Shown here: positions 7,483 through 17,736 of the stretch, in pieces
Position numbering within the stretch: the first letter of the stretch is position 1
How the letters are laid out: each line of letters begins with the position of its first letter
Source: Okeania sp. SIO2C9
Lineage (GTDB): Bacteria; Cyanobacteriota; Cyanobacteriia; Cyanobacteriales; Microcoleaceae
Assembly: GCF_010672455.1 (NCBI RefSeq)
Contig: NZ_JAAHGO010000085.1
Span: 1-37,258 of the forward strand
Reading direction: 5' to 3'
DNA length: 37,258 bases
Notes under the pieces: generated by a model
Databases searched by the model: none
What the model was told of the DNA's origin: nothing
The model's input: the letters and a program-made list of their open reading frames with translations, nothing else
Program-made: the position numbers and the translations under genes

Positions 7483-8971
7483 TTAATACACATTTAATTC
7501 CCTCATAATTTTTTCTCGTTTTTCTAGAGGAGATTGTGGTAATTTTTTCCCTAGTAAAAATTCCAATTCTGGAGAGATAATTATAGTTCTATTGTTTTCT
7601 ATTCTGAGATGTTTGTTGACCTCTTGCTCCGTTAAAATCTGTTTGTTTATATAAGTTTGTAATAATTTATGAATAATTAGAAAAGAATGATAAATAATTG
7701 ATGTTAACTTACCTCCAGGAATGTGAATATACTGTTCACCAGTTTGATGCTGATACTGATAACGAATAGGATTATGATCTCTTTTAGCAGCTTCTAATTC
7801 ATTTGCTGGTTTTTTACCAGGGTAAACCTGAAGATTTTTTTTCAACTTTATTGGTTCTAACTGCGCCACCCAAGGTATCCATTGAGATACTCCTTTTTGA
7901 ATAGCTTGGAGAATAGAGATTTCATTTCGACTATCAAAATAATCAGTTTCACACCTTACCCAACTTATCCAGTTTTGAGGTAGATTGATTGGAGTCTTAT
8001 CAAGAGGAATATAAAGTTCTGCTTGATTATATTCTAATCCATAAAAAATAGCCAAACGATTCTGACCTGCTTTGATAATTCCTCCGTATTGTCCACGAAT
8101 TAGTAAGGTGCTAGAGAAACTGTCTATCAATTGAGGGATTTGAGTCTTGAGAGTCTCTGGAATTTTATATAACCCATAGGCTTTTAATTTAACAATATTT
8201 CCTACTTGTTTTTCTGCTGAAAATGAGGGGATTGGAATTTCTAATCCTCTAGCATATCCTGTATTAATTACTGTGTTAAAGTATAACTTTTTTTTCCTGG
8301 TTAATCTGTAGTTCAAATCCTTGCTTGCTTGGTTGAATATTAGTCACTTGATGGTTAGTTTTAAGATTAATTTTTTCCTCTTTTATTAAATTATTAAGTA
8401 ATTGAATTAAATGACTACAATATTCGCCGATATTTAGAACTGGTTGTTTGACTTTAACCGCGCCATTAAATAAATTTTTGTCTCCAGTTCCCCACAAAAT
8501 TTCTTCTGGTTCGATTTCCTGAACCAGTTTTTTCGCGGAGCCAAAAATTTGCTCTGATGGATAATTATTAATATGGTTATTATAAATTTAAATCAAATTT
8601 TTACTAACATCTTTGAGAGTTACGCCTTTTTGATAAATTGCTGTATTTCCCTTGATATTAGGAGCTAAGTAATTCACATAGTGATCTTCAAAAACATAGT
8701 CAGGCATGACTTTTTTAAACAAAAGAGTTTGTTTAAACAAAAGTTCTAATGTAGAAAAATGTCCTCCATAAACAAAATGATGTAAAATCCCTGTATTATT
8801 AAGGGAAGCACTATAATGATTTAAGAGGGTAGATTCAGCCTCTAGAACTGTTACTTTGGCAATTCCTAATTGAGAAAGAATAGAAGCAACAGAAACTCCC
8901 ATAGCTCCTGCACCGATAATAGCGATTTTTTGTTGTGCTTCTGGGGGAATATTAAATAGTTTTTTGTGCAT
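7483..8971 (-). pseudogene. FAD-dependent oxidoreductase (DAO-like), broken by one stop and one frameshift
   Basis: Three consecutive pieces form one protein of roughly 495 residues. The N-terminus (from ATG at 8971) has the dinucleotide-binding strand KIAIIGAGAMGVSVASIL. An in-frame TAA (8588-8590) interrupts it, but the same frame stays open through IYNNHINNYPSEQIF to the next piece, ending near 8276. There a run of eight A on the coding strand shifts the frame; removing one A restores LYFNTVINTGYARG and the remainder. The C-terminal part carries HIPGGKLTSI, like the GGKLT motif of glycerol-3-phosphate dehydrogenase/DAO proteins. With only two lesions and otherwise intact sequence, inactivation is recent, or one lesion is a sequencing error in the homopolymer. 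Confidence 0.75.
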
Positions 8972-9072
8972 AAATTACCAAGGATAAAGTTTAAAAATTT
9001 GACTTTTATAAGATAGTAATATTTCTAAACTTAGTTTTTCAAGATCATCTTAACCAGACAAGTGAGTGGCCT

Positions 9073-9110
9073 GTCAAGATGGAATTTTTTGGTAGTGGGA
9101 GCATCTTGAC
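9073..9110. repeat. Inverted repeat GTCAAGATG / CATCTTGAC
   Basis: Perfect 9-bp arms separated by 20 nt, between the end of the NACHT gene and the start of the broken oxidoreductase. It could be an intergenic hairpin; no U-tract is seen. A small dispersed repeat follows at 9121-9148 (GGTAAG...CTTACC ends). Confidence 0.5.
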
Positions 9111-9147
9111 TCTCATTCGTGGTAAGAATTTCCTGCGGAATGCTTAC

Positions 9148-10494
9148 CTATATTTCAGAAAAATGTTTAAATAATAAATGATGAATAAATTGATAGCGAT
9201 CGCCTACTCTTTGCAATAATAAACGACTCGCAGCATAATTGAGAAAACGACGATAATTCCAGGGAATATGCCCATTAAAAAATAGAATAATCCGCAGCAC
9301 AAAATTTTTTAGTCCGGGCAAACCAAAAAATATCCCCATAATTACACCTCCAATAGCACCACTAATTAAACCTTGGTATAAATCGAAAACCAAGGTAAAA
9401 ATAAACCCAAAAATAAACCCCCAAAATAACACACTAATCAAATTAACAATTAACTGATATGCCTGTAACTCGCCGTTAGAATCTAACCAAGCTGGCCGTA
9501 GTTTTTCTATTGTAAATTCCTGAGTATTATCTGCAGCCATTCGTTGTGCTAGCCATGCTAACCATCGTCTTGTATGTTCCGGCAGTGGTTCTCGGCCTCT
9601 AGAATACCAATTATCGTTATTCTCTCGCCCTAATTGACGACGAATATAAGCATTTAATAAATATTTTTCTCTTCCATTTTCAGAAGTAATTCTTCTCCAA
9701 GCAGCAATTAAAATTTCCTCATAAGCTAAAGTCATCATACTCAACATTAATGGTATTTCAGCTAAGTTTAATAACTCTGGTTCATCCTGAATATAATGCC
9801 AAAGTTCTCTACTACTAGCTGCCAATAAATAATCTTGAATCTGACCGATTTTTAAAGGCTGTAATAATACAGCAGCATTTAATTTAAACTTAGTCCGAGA
9901 ATTTTTATAAGCGGCAAAACTACTGCAAATAACTAAGTCCTTTGGTTGCAAATATACCGATAATTTATTAATTTCTTCTAAGCAATTTTTAGATAATTCT
10001 GGAGATACTCGATCAAATCCATCTATTAGAAGTGACAATTGTTGATTTTCTAGCCAATTCCTAATCACTTTTTTGGGTATCTTGTACTTAAATTTAATTT
10101 GATTAACTAACCAATCTGAAATATCCTGATTTTTATTTTGCCATGTCGAAAGGTCTAATAATACTGGAATTGATGTTTGTGGTTCTTTTTCCGCCCGAAT
10201 TACTAGCTTTCTAGCTAATTCTAGTAAAGCTGTAGTTTTTCCACCCCCAGGATTTCCTAATATCAGTAATTTTCCTTTCATTCGGTCAAAAACTTGAATA
10301 ATATTGATTTTTGCTGGTAGTTGAAAACTAGGGCGCTTTCCTACTTTTACTTCTATATCCCAAGAACGTTTTAATTGTTGGGGTGGCCGCTGACGAACAA
10401 GATTAACTATCACTGCATGGTGTAGAGACTGCGATCGCAGTTGCAGAACTTCTCTTTTAACTGTATTTAATAGTTTATCGCGATTTCTTTGCAC
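9148..10494 (-). CDS. NACHT-type NTPase with C-terminal membrane region
   Basis: A 448-aa protein from a GTG start; an in-frame TAG lies 12 nt upstream, so the start cannot move far. Residues 1-60 match the QRNRxxxLxxV...SLHxAxxxNL region typical of cyanobacterial NACHT proteins. Walker A is GNPGGGKT (80-87) and Walker B LLIDGFDRV (about 155-163). A small-helix region with LAEIPLMLSMM follows, then two or three hydrophobic segments (about 345-405), and the family ending QFIHHLLFKHF. Such STAND-like proteins are thought to act as signal- or pathogen-responsive switches. There is no WD40, TPR or effector domain at the C-terminus. No partner gene suggests a defence operon here. Confidence 0.8.
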   Translation of the reverse strand: MQRNRDKLLNTVKREVLQLRSQSLHHAVIVNLVRQRPPQQLKRSWDIEVKVGKRPSFQLPAKINIIQVFDRMKGKLLILGNPGGGKTTALLELARKLVIRAEKEPQTSIPVLLDLSTWQNKNQDISDWLVNQIKFKYKIPKKVIRNWLENQQLSLLIDGFDRVSPELSKNCLEEINKLSVYLQPKDLVICSSFAAYKNSRTKFKLNAAVLLQPLKIGQIQDYLLAASSRELWHYIQDEPELLNLAEIPLMLSMMTLAYEEILIAAWRRITSENGREKYLLNAYIRRQLGRENNDNWYSRGREPLPEHTRRWLAWLAQRMAADNTQEFTIEKLRPAWLDSNGELQAYQLIVNLISVLFWGFIFGFIFTLVFDLYQGLISGAIGGVIMGIFFGLPGLKNFVLRIILFFNGHIPWNYRRFLNYAASRLLLQRVGDRYQFIHHLLFKHFSEI

Positions 10495-10566
10495 CTTCGT
10501 ATATTTCTATTGTTAGATGATTGAGTTAGCTGTTATCTTATACCGTTTCACGGAAGTCAAAAGCGA

Positions 10567-10605
10567 GTGCGTAATTCTGAGGCCCCCTCAGAATGTAAGA
10601 CGCAC
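10567..10605. repeat. Strong hairpin in the divergent intergenic region
   Basis: ATTCTGAGG - CCC - CCTCAGAAT forms a perfect 9-bp stem with a 3-nt loop (10574-10594). It is extended outward by GTGCGT (10567-10572) pairing with ACGCAC (10600-10605). It lies 73 nt upstream of the NACHT start and about 345 nt upstream of the SH3b gene. It could be a regulatory hairpin in the NACHT leader. The rest of 10495-10950 is AT-rich with no gene seen. Confidence 0.6.
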
Positions 10606-10950
10606 ATCTGACAATCAAAAGTCATGCATTAAGATTTTATACCAGACGTAACAAACATTTATCACCCTTGGTATTAGAGGCTCAAAACTTTGAAACTACA
10701 GTAATTTAACCGAAATTATTTCACATCTAAGATTTAAAACTATTTGTGACATCTCTAAAGTGAATTGGTATTAATTTAACTATATTTAAGCTAGAATTTA
10801 GCAGTAAATGCTTACATATTTATAGTTATTTTATCGTTAAAATATTAACAGCATATATCTGTCTTAATAGCTGATAGTGATATCTGTGAGAAAAATGCAA
10901 ATTAGCCAATAAAGTGAACATAAAATCTAGTTTATAAAGGGGTAAAAATT

Positions 10951-11733
10951 ATGTCATTCAACATGGTACAACTAATCGTTACAGGAATAACTGGCCTTGC
11001 TAGTGCTACCTCTGTTGCTTATTTCACAATTCAGTCTGATTCGTCACAATTTACTACTAATTCTTTACAGACACAAAAATTGGATAGTAACCTAATTTCA
11101 GTGGTTCCGAAACATCAACTAAAATCTTCATATTCAACTTCTAATTCCTCAGATTTAGTTAGTCACAGTTCTAGTCCAGTTGTGATTACACCACCAACAT
11201 CGGGGTGTAAAATTCGTATGGCCATAGTAGACGACCCTGAACCACCTCTAAATGTTCGTAGCAGTCCAGAAGTTAGAGAAGGCAATAAAGTTGCTCAACT
11301 TAACAATAATACCTTTGTTTCTGTCGCAGATGAAAAATCTGGCTGGCTACGAATTACTGAACCAGTTATAGGTTGGGTTGCTAAGAACCGAACTCGTAGC
11401 AGTTGTGCCACAGTAGATAAGACTATTACTTTTTCCCCAGAAAGTGACACAGCTATTGTTAGAGGGGAGATGATTGGTACTGGTAGTCATAATTATCGGG
11501 TCAGGATGATCCAGGGTCAGACCATGACTATCAAAAATTCTGGGGATGTATTTCCAGCAATTATTAGTCCTGATGGCCAACTTATGGCAAGGGAACCTAA
11601 TATTGAAGGTAATAAAAATGAATGGACAGATACTATGCCTATCAGTGGGGTATATACTTTAGAATTCGATTCTAATTTCCGTGGATTTGAATATGAATTT
11701 TTAGTAGAAATTAAAGAAGGGAATAGGGAATAG
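10951..11733 (+). CDS. SH3b-domain exported or membrane-anchored protein
   Basis: A 260-aa protein with an ATG start preceded by AAAGGGG. Residues 1-27 form a hydrophobic N-terminal segment (signal peptide or anchor). A Ser/Thr-rich linker follows (30-85). Residues about 88-148 form a bacterial SH3 domain (LNVRSSPEV, then VAQLNNNTFVSV and GWLRI...GWV), with cysteines at either end that may pair. Residues about 155-257 are a beta-rich domain resembling a pre-peptidase C-terminal-type sandwich. SH3b domains typically bind cell-wall peptides. The stop codon lies inside a GGGAATA heptamer run, so the tail EGNRE is repeat-encoded. Confidence 0.75.
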   Translation: MSFNMVQLIVTGITGLASATSVAYFTIQSDSSQFTTNSLQTQKLDSNLISVVPKHQLKSSYSTSNSSDLVSHSSSPVVITPPTSGCKIRMAIVDDPEPPLNVRSSPEVREGNKVAQLNNNTFVSVADEKSGWLRITEPVIGWVAKNRTRSSCATVDKTITFSPESDTAIVRGEMIGTGSHNYRVRMIQGQTMTIKNSGDVFPAIISPDGQLMAREPNIEGNKNEWTDTMPISGVYTLEFDSNFRGFEYEFLVEIKEGNRE

Positions 11734-11747
11734 GGAATAGGGAATAG
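11717..11747. repeat. GGGAATA heptamer run spanning a stop codon
   Basis: About four GGGAATA units cross the TAG at 11731-11733 of the SH3b gene. Confidence 0.75.
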
Positions 11748-11849
11748 AGATTTGTAGCAAACATTTATCAAATTGCTGTAATAATTATTGTTTTAGTGGG
11801 GTTTGATAGTCCTGTTCGCGTAATGGTGAAGACATATATTTTTTAATTT

Positions 11850-11942
11850 CTTCCCACACTCCCCACACTTCCCACACTCCCCACACTTCCCACACTCCCC
11901 ATACTTCCCTACTCCCTCACTCCCCTACTCCCCACACTCCCT
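11850..11942. repeat. Pyrimidine-rich tandem array (CCCACACTC / CCCACACTT)
   Basis: Alternating 9-mers CCCACACTC and CCCACACTT, followed by 8-mers such as CCCTACTC, fill the gap before the giant kinase's stop. On the coding strand the array starts within a few bases of the kinase TAG. It is another two-unit array. Confidence 0.8.
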
Positions 11943-14900
11943 CTACCCGGGGATTTTAATTATAAATTCTGTGCCTTTTCCTAGAGCAGAAATACATTCT
12001 AATTCCCCCTCGTGATGTTCCACAATAACTTGATAGCTAATTGCTAAACCTAATCCTGTACCTTTACCCACTGGTTTTGTGGTATAGAAAGGGTCAAATA
12101 TGTGCTTTTGTACTGCTTCACTCATACCTATACCATTGTCAGCTATCCTAATTGTTATTTGATTTTCTGTTTCTATCTCTGTAGTAATAGTAATTTGAGG
12201 AAGGGAATTGCTTGATTCTTTTCTCATTGGTTGTACTGCATCAATAGCATTGCCAATAATATTCATAAATACCTGATTCAGTTCGCCGGGATAGCATCTT
12301 ACTTTGGGTAATTGACCGTAATTTTTAACAACTTTAATTTCCAATTCATGGGGTTTAGCTTTGAGATTATTTTGGAGAATCATCAGAGTTGAATCAATTC
12401 CTTCATGTATATCTACATTCTTAACTTCTGATTCATCAAGGCGAGAAAAATTGCGTAAATATTCTACAATTTTTTTAATTCGATTAGCTCCTATTTTCAT
12501 AGAAGTTAGTATTTTTGGCAAATCTGCAACTAAAAAATCTAACTCTATTTCTTCTATAATATCTGTTACTTCTGGAAAAGGTTTTGGATAATATTGTTGA
12601 TATAGTTTAATGACATTTAATAAGTTTTCAGCATATTCTTGAGTATGGTCTATATTGCCATAAATAAAGTTGATTGGGTTATTAATTTCGTGAGCTATTC
12701 CTGCCACTAACTGACCTAAAGAAGACATTTTTTCTGTTTGAATTAGTTGGGTTTGAGTCCGCTTTAATTCTTCTAAAGTTTGAGCTAGACGTTGATTTTT
12801 TTCGTTTAATTCTTCGGTGCGTTGCTTTACTTTTTTTTCTAAAGTATCGTAAAGCAAAGCATTTTCTAGAGAAATTGCTGCTTGAGTTGTAATCATTTCT
12901 AATAGTTGTAATCTTTCAGAAGTAAATGCACCTGTTGTTAAATTGTTTTCTAAGTAGATAACACCAATGATTTTTCCTTGTTTTTTAATTGGAGTACATA
13001 ATATAGATTGAGGTTGCTGTCGTTTCAGATAAGGATCGTTTCTCCATATTGCTTCTGTCATTACATCATCGAATACCTGGAATTTTCTAGTCCTCCATAC
13101 GTAATTAATTAACGTTTGGGGTAATTCTTGAGTTGCCGAAACAGGTATTGCAGGGCGCTGGAAATTTTGTAAATATTGCTGATCGTTTGTAGCGCTCGCG
13201 GAGCGGAACGGATATTCTATCGCTGTATCTATAACGTGACTCATTGCTTCGAGGATTAACTGCCGATCTTTGAGGAGAACGAGGGCGCATTTTTGGGCAC
13301 CAGCATTTTCTATTATCAGTCGAATTAATGTTGAGAGTAAATTTTCTAGTTTTACTTCTCCAGACAGAGTTTGATACGCTTTGAGTACAGTTGATAGATC
13401 GAGGATATTTTCCCTGCTGCTACTTTGTCTGTGGGAAGTTGCCAGGGAGTTGCTATTTTCTGAAGAGCTAAGAAAAACTGATGTTAGTAGTTGTGGGTAG
13501 CGTTTTTCTAAATCTTTGACTTTTGTTACTGCTCCCCAATTAATATATCCATAGTAAGCTTCTAAAATATAGGTTTGGGCAATTTTGGTTTTGCCCCACT
13601 CTAGATAAAATTTGGCACACAGTTCGTTTGCGAGAGCTGCTTCTTGAATATATTTGTTTTCTGTAGCAAGGGCGATCGCTTGTTCGTAAGTTTCTATCGC
13701 GTCCAGTTTTTCTCCCAGTATTCTGTGTTTTTCTGCTGTTATTAAATAATATTTGTGGGAGTAGTTTGTGGGTGCGTGTTCTGCCCAAAACTTCATTTTT
13801 TCTTGATTAGCAGTTACTTCTTCTAGTATTTGTTTTCTTTCTACAGCTTCTGCTTCTGAGTAACAAGCTAGTTGAGCTAGGGATCTATAAAGGTAATACA
13901 CTGGAATATAAAAGAATCCCATGACACCATTAATATATTCTTCTCCTAAAACTGCATAGTGTTTTGATATCTGAAAATTCCCCCATAAATAAGACAAAAT
14001 TAATTTATGCAGATAGATTTGAAATAGAGCAAAATGGTCATTTATATTTTGATAGAAAGGAATAAATTTTTCCTCATTATAAGTGCTGCCTAATAACAAT
14101 TCAGGATTTTCTCCACCTCCTCGTAAATTGATAACAGCTTGATGATACATCTCATTGTAGTAGTAATTATTTTCTTGCTTAATTTGCTTGAGAGAACTGC
14201 TATAATTTGTGATTTCAGATTCTAAATTATCTAAAGATACACCTGCAAAGTAAGAGTAACTACAATAGTTAAAAATACTATAAGCAGCGAACTCTAAATC
14301 TCCTATTTCTAAACCAACTTTATAAGCTTCGAGCAAATGAGAAAAAGTTTCTTGAACATGATTTTTCCAATGTTCTATGCCATTGTAAACTACTTGAAAT
14401 ACTCTGGTTTTCTGGTCTTTACTGTTAAATTTTTCTAGTAGCTCGCAGGCAAGTCTACCAAACTGATACCCAGCATCAATATTTTGTTCTACAGCACATA
14501 AAAGCAAACCATAACTTGCACAATAAAAAGCAAATAATGGAGAATTTCCTGACTGTAAAGATAGATTTATTGCCACACATATAATCAGTGGTAATAACTC
14601 TGGCTTGCTAATAAATGCAATTGGAAAAAGTGATGATAATATTCGCATTTCTGCTAATTTATTTTCATCGTCCAATAATGGTAAATTAATCAGTTCAGAA
14701 ATATTTTTTCCCCTGAGCTTAGTTTTAGTTGTTTGTAAGTATTCTTGAATATCTAATTGAGTTGGATTTGCGGGAAATCTAATATCAATAAGCTCTAAAA
14801 CAGATAAACCAATAGTTAAAGCTTCTTGCAGTTTACTCTGAGTAATACCAGCTTGTATCTTAATTTCATAAACTTTTATTTTATCCAAGAGTTGTGCTGC

Positions 14901-17408
14901 TTTCTCTAATACAATATCAACCAACTTCTCCATTTGCTCAAAATCACCATTCAAGTAGGTAGCTTCTGTCCCTTCTTCATGTAGTGCCAATGTTAGTTTA
15001 TATTGAGTGGACCAACTATTTTCAGTTAGTAAATTTATCCCTGTCTTAAAATAAGATATTGCTGTTTTATAAGCAGTAGAAACTTTAGCCTTAATTCCAG
15101 CTTTTAAATTTAAACCTGCTAATTCTTCCCTAGCTTCTGCTTCTGTAATTAATTCCACACCATAATTAAGTTGATTGACAATTTCAAAGATTTTTTCTTC
15201 TAGTTGGTCATCTGCCGTATTATTTAAGAGTAATCTGCCAATTTTCAGATGAATTTCTTGTTTTTTTTGTTGAGGAATTAGACTATAAGCTGCTTGTTGA
15301 ACCCGGTCGTGGAGAAAATGATAAATTGGTGTTTGTAAATCGGTTATTTCAGGCAAGCGATCATCATTTTCTCCCTGATAAAATTTATAGGTTTCGTCCT
15401 CTGGTAAAATCAATCCTTCTGATAAAGAATTCCATAAAATCAACGCAGTTTCTGACAGATTTTTCTCAGAAACAATAGATAGAGTTTTTAAATCAAACTT
15501 GTTACTAATACAAGCTGCTAATTGTAATATTTCCTGAGTTGAAGGGGGAAGTTTTTGTATTTGGGCAGCCATTAATTCAACTACATTTCCTCTAGCTGCT
15601 AAGATTTTAATTCCTGGCAAATCAAACAACCACTTACCCTGTTTATAGCTATAAAAGATTAATCTTTCCTTGTGTAGACACTTGATAAACTGAGCGCTAA
15701 AAAAAGGATTACCTTGAGTTTTTTGATAAATCTGTTCGCTAAGTACCAGTGATTCCTGTGGAGAATAATTGATAGTATCAGCAACCAAATTATTGAGTGC
15801 TGACTGACTCAAAGAAGTAAGAATAATTTGATTAACAACAGCACCTATTTTTTTTACTTCCTCAACAGTTAAGAGCAAAGGATGCCCAGAATTTACTTCA
15901 TTATCTCGATAAGCTCCTATCAGTAATAAATAGTTAATATCAACTTTTTCCATCACCAACTTCATCAACTTCAAGGAAGCTAAATCTGCCCATTGTAAAT
16001 CATCAAGAAATATAACTAATGGATGCTCTGCTTGAGCAAATACAGAGATAAAGTTTGATAGTAATAAATTGAAGCGATTTTCGGCAGCACTCGGAGATAA
16101 TTCCGTAGCAGGAGGTTGTTTGCCAATCAATAATTCTAATTCGGGAATTACATCAATTATAACTTGTGCTTCTTCCCCTAATACTTGTTGTAATTTAGTA
16201 GCGATCGCTTGTAATTTTTCTTCTGGTTCGCTTAAAATTTGCTTAATCAATTCTTGAAAGGCATTTAACCAAGCATAAAATGGAATATTTATTTGAAATT
16301 GTTCAAATTTTCCAGAAATAAAATAACCTCGTTTTTTGAGGATAGGTTTGTGAATTTCATGAACTAATGCTGATTTTCCAATACCAGAAAATCCCCCAAC
16401 TAACATCAACTCTCTTCGTGGTTTATATGGATGACAAATACGGTCAAAAGCTGTTAATATTTTTTCTACTTCTTGGTCTCTGCCATAGAGTTTTTCAGGT
16501 ATAATTAAGCAGTTGTTATTATCTTTTTCTCCCAAGTCAAATAATCTGATTTTTCCAGTATTTTCCCACTCAGACTGACATTTTTCTAGATCGTGGCGCA
16601 ATCCTGCTGTTGTTTGATAACGTTCTTCTGGTATTTTTGCCATCAATTTCAGCACAATAGCATTGAGAGCTGCGGGTATTCTTGGATTTAGCTCAATTAT
16701 AGATTGTGGTTGACGAGCAATGTGAAAGTGAACTAGCTCCATAGGATCTTTTGATTGAAAAGGGAGTCTTCCAGTCAATAATTCATAAAATGTAATCCCC
16801 AACGAATAAAAATCACTCCGATAATCAATACCTCGATTCATCCGTCCAGTTTGTTCGGGAGACATATAGGCAAGAGTACCTTCAAAAGAATTAGGATTGC
16901 GTATTTCTGGAGTCTCTTTCGGTAACTTAGTAGTGCTACTAAAATCAATTATTTGGATTTGTTTTGTTTGGGGATTAATAATAATATTGCGGGGTTTAAT
17001 ATCTTGATGAATAATCTGATGTTGGTGTAATTTTTCTAGTGAATTAACTATTTGCAGAGCAATGTGAAAAAATTGATTGATGTCTGTAGAAAAGCTGTTG
17101 AAATTAGAAGTATTTTGATTGTTGATAAATTGATGTAGAGAAATACCCCCAAAATCTTCCATTACTAATATTAAACGTTGCTCAAATTTTTCCAGAGCAA
17201 GCATTTTTACGATTCCTGGAAAATTCAAATTGTTGATAAGTGTGTAAGCATTCCGATATCGAGTCAATTCATTGAAATTAGGATAGGGATAATGTGGCAA
17301 CTTTAGGATGACTGGTTTTTGGTATAATTTTCCCCAAGCGCGATGAATAACAGTGCGATCGCTGACATATATTTTTTCTACGAGTTCATAGTTCAGTATT
17401 TTGTGCAT
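11943..17408 (-). CDS. Ser/Thr kinase - AAA ATPase - GAF - histidine kinase fusion
   Basis: About 1,821 aa. AGGGG lies 6 nt before the ATG ending at 17408, so that start is preferred over a TTG two codons upstream. Order: protein kinase (1-285; HQDIKPRN at about 134-141, DFS for DFG, APE-like MSPEQTGR, glycine loop degenerate); AAA/STAND ATPase (about 305-560; Walker A GGFSGIGKSALV, Walker B LVIFLDDLQWAD); a long helical TPR-like region (about 700-1290); GAF (about 1310-1490); coiled coil; histidine-kinase domain with phospho-site SLGQLVAGIAHEINNP, N-box NIIGNAIDAV, DNGIGMS and GTGLGLAIS. This is the HstK-type architecture of filamentous cyanobacteria, cytoplasmic and lacking membrane segments. 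A small repeat is inserted in frame in the GAF region (13189-13211). The tail is followed at once by a tandem array. Confidence 0.92.
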   Translation of the reverse strand: MHKILNYELVEKIYVSDRTVIHRAWGKLYQKPVILKLPHYPYPNFNELTRYRNAYTLINNLNFPGIVKMLALEKFEQRLILVMEDFGGISLHQFINNQNTSNFNSFSTDINQFFHIALQIVNSLEKLHQHQIIHQDIKPRNIIINPQTKQIQIIDFSSTTKLPKETPEIRNPNSFEGTLAYMSPEQTGRMNRGIDYRSDFYSLGITFYELLTGRLPFQSKDPMELVHFHIARQPQSIIELNPRIPAALNAIVLKLMAKIPEERYQTTAGLRHDLEKCQSEWENTGKIRLFDLGEKDNNNCLIIPEKLYGRDQEVEKILTAFDRICHPYKPRRELMLVGGFSGIGKSALVHEIHKPILKKRGYFISGKFEQFQINIPFYAWLNAFQELIKQILSEPEEKLQAIATKLQQVLGEEAQVIIDVIPELELLIGKQPPATELSPSAAENRFNLLLSNFISVFAQAEHPLVIFLDDLQWADLASLKLMKLVMEKVDINYLLLIGAYRDNEVNSGHPLLLTVEEVKKIGAVVNQIILTSLSQSALNNLVADTINYSPQESLVLSEQIYQKTQGNPFFSAQFIKCLHKERLIFYSYKQGKWLFDLPGIKILAARGNVVELMAAQIQKLPPSTQEILQLAACISNKFDLKTLSIVSEKNLSETALILWNSLSEGLILPEDETYKFYQGENDDRLPEITDLQTPIYHFLHDRVQQAAYSLIPQQKKQEIHLKIGRLLLNNTADDQLEEKIFEIVNQLNYGVELITEAEAREELAGLNLKAGIKAKVSTAYKTAISYFKTGINLLTENSWSTQYKLTLALHEEGTEATYLNGDFEQMEKLVDIVLEKAAQLLDKIKVYEIKIQAGITQSKLQEALTIGLSVLELIDIRFPANPTQLDIQEYLQTTKTKLRGKNISELINLPLLDDENKLAEMRILSSLFPIAFISKPELLPLIICVAINLSLQSGNSPLFAFYCASYGLLLCAVEQNIDAGYQFGRLACELLEKFNSKDQKTRVFQVVYNGIEHWKNHVQETFSHLLEAYKVGLEIGDLEFAAYSIFNYCSYSYFAGVSLDNLESEITNYSSSLKQIKQENNYYYNEMYHQAVINLRGGGENPELLLGSTYNEEKFIPFYQNINDHFALFQIYLHKLILSYLWGNFQISKHYAVLGEEYINGVMGFFYIPVYYLYRSLAQLACYSEAEAVERKQILEEVTANQEKMKFWAEHAPTNYSHKYYLITAEKHRILGEKLDAIETYEQAIALATENKYIQEAALANELCAKFYLEWGKTKIAQTYILEAYYGYINWGAVTKVKDLEKRYPQLLTSVFLSSSENSNSLATSHRQSSSRENILDLSTVLKAYQTLSGEVKLENLLSTLIRLIIENAGAQKCALVLLKDRQLILEAMSHVIDTAIEYPFRSASATNDQQYLQNFQRPAIPVSATQELPQTLINYVWRTRKFQVFDDVMTEAIWRNDPYLKRQQPQSILCTPIKKQGKIIGVIYLENNLTTGAFTSERLQLLEMITTQAAISLENALLYDTLEKKVKQRTEELNEKNQRLAQTLEELKRTQTQLIQTEKMSSLGQLVAGIAHEINNPINFIYGNIDHTQEYAENLLNVIKLYQQYYPKPFPEVTDIIEEIELDFLVADLPKILTSMKIGANRIKKIVEYLRNFSRLDESEVKNVDIHEGIDSTLMILQNNLKAKPHELEIKVVKNYGQLPKVRCYPGELNQVFMNIIGNAIDAVQPMRKESSNSLPQITITTEIETENQITIRIADNGIGMSEAVQKHIFDPFYTTKPVGKGTGLGLAISYQVIVEHHEGELECISALGKGTEFIIKIPG
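13189..13211. repeat. Small dispersed repeat inserted in frame in the kinase GAF region
   Basis: A 23-nt GC-rich element (GTAGCGCTCGCGGAGCGGAA and three more bases) in AT-rich coding sequence. On the coding strand it adds residues PFRSASAT (about 1400-1407) at the start of the GAF domain without shifting the frame. Confidence 0.65.
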
Positions 17409-17535
17409 CAGCAACCCCTAAATTATTAATTAAAGATCCTATAAGATTATACAAAAAAAATCATCATCCTTTTTGCTTCACTGTCAATTCTCGCAGTGCT
17501 TCTATTCTTTTTACAGCGCAATTCATTTAATATTA

Positions 17536-17628
17536 TCAGGACTTACGCAGAGAATCTACATATAGGGATAGCGAATACCATCTACCCCTACATATGGTGG
17601 TTTAACACTCAATTTGCGTAAGTCCTGA
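17536..17628. mobile_element. MITE family 2, copy A (TIR TCAGGACTTACGCA)
   Basis: A 93-bp element with left end TCAGGACTTACGCA and right end TTGCGTAAGTCCTGA. The interior contains CTACATATAGGG and CCCCTACATATGG. Other copies: 31261-31375, 31570-31660 and 35620-35708. It sits upstream of the giant kinase. Confidence 0.8.
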
Positions 17629-17736
17629 TCATGTCCAGTAGCATCGGTATTTTCAACAATTAATAATGAATAATGAATAATGAATAATTACCTCTCCATG
17701 AATGGAAGAGGATTGACAAAGAGATGAAAAATTTTC

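Noticed and set aside
9148-10494. NACHT gene as part of a new anti-phage operon
   Set aside because: No adjacent effector or co-directional partner; neighbours are a pseudogene and an SH3b protein on the opposite strand.
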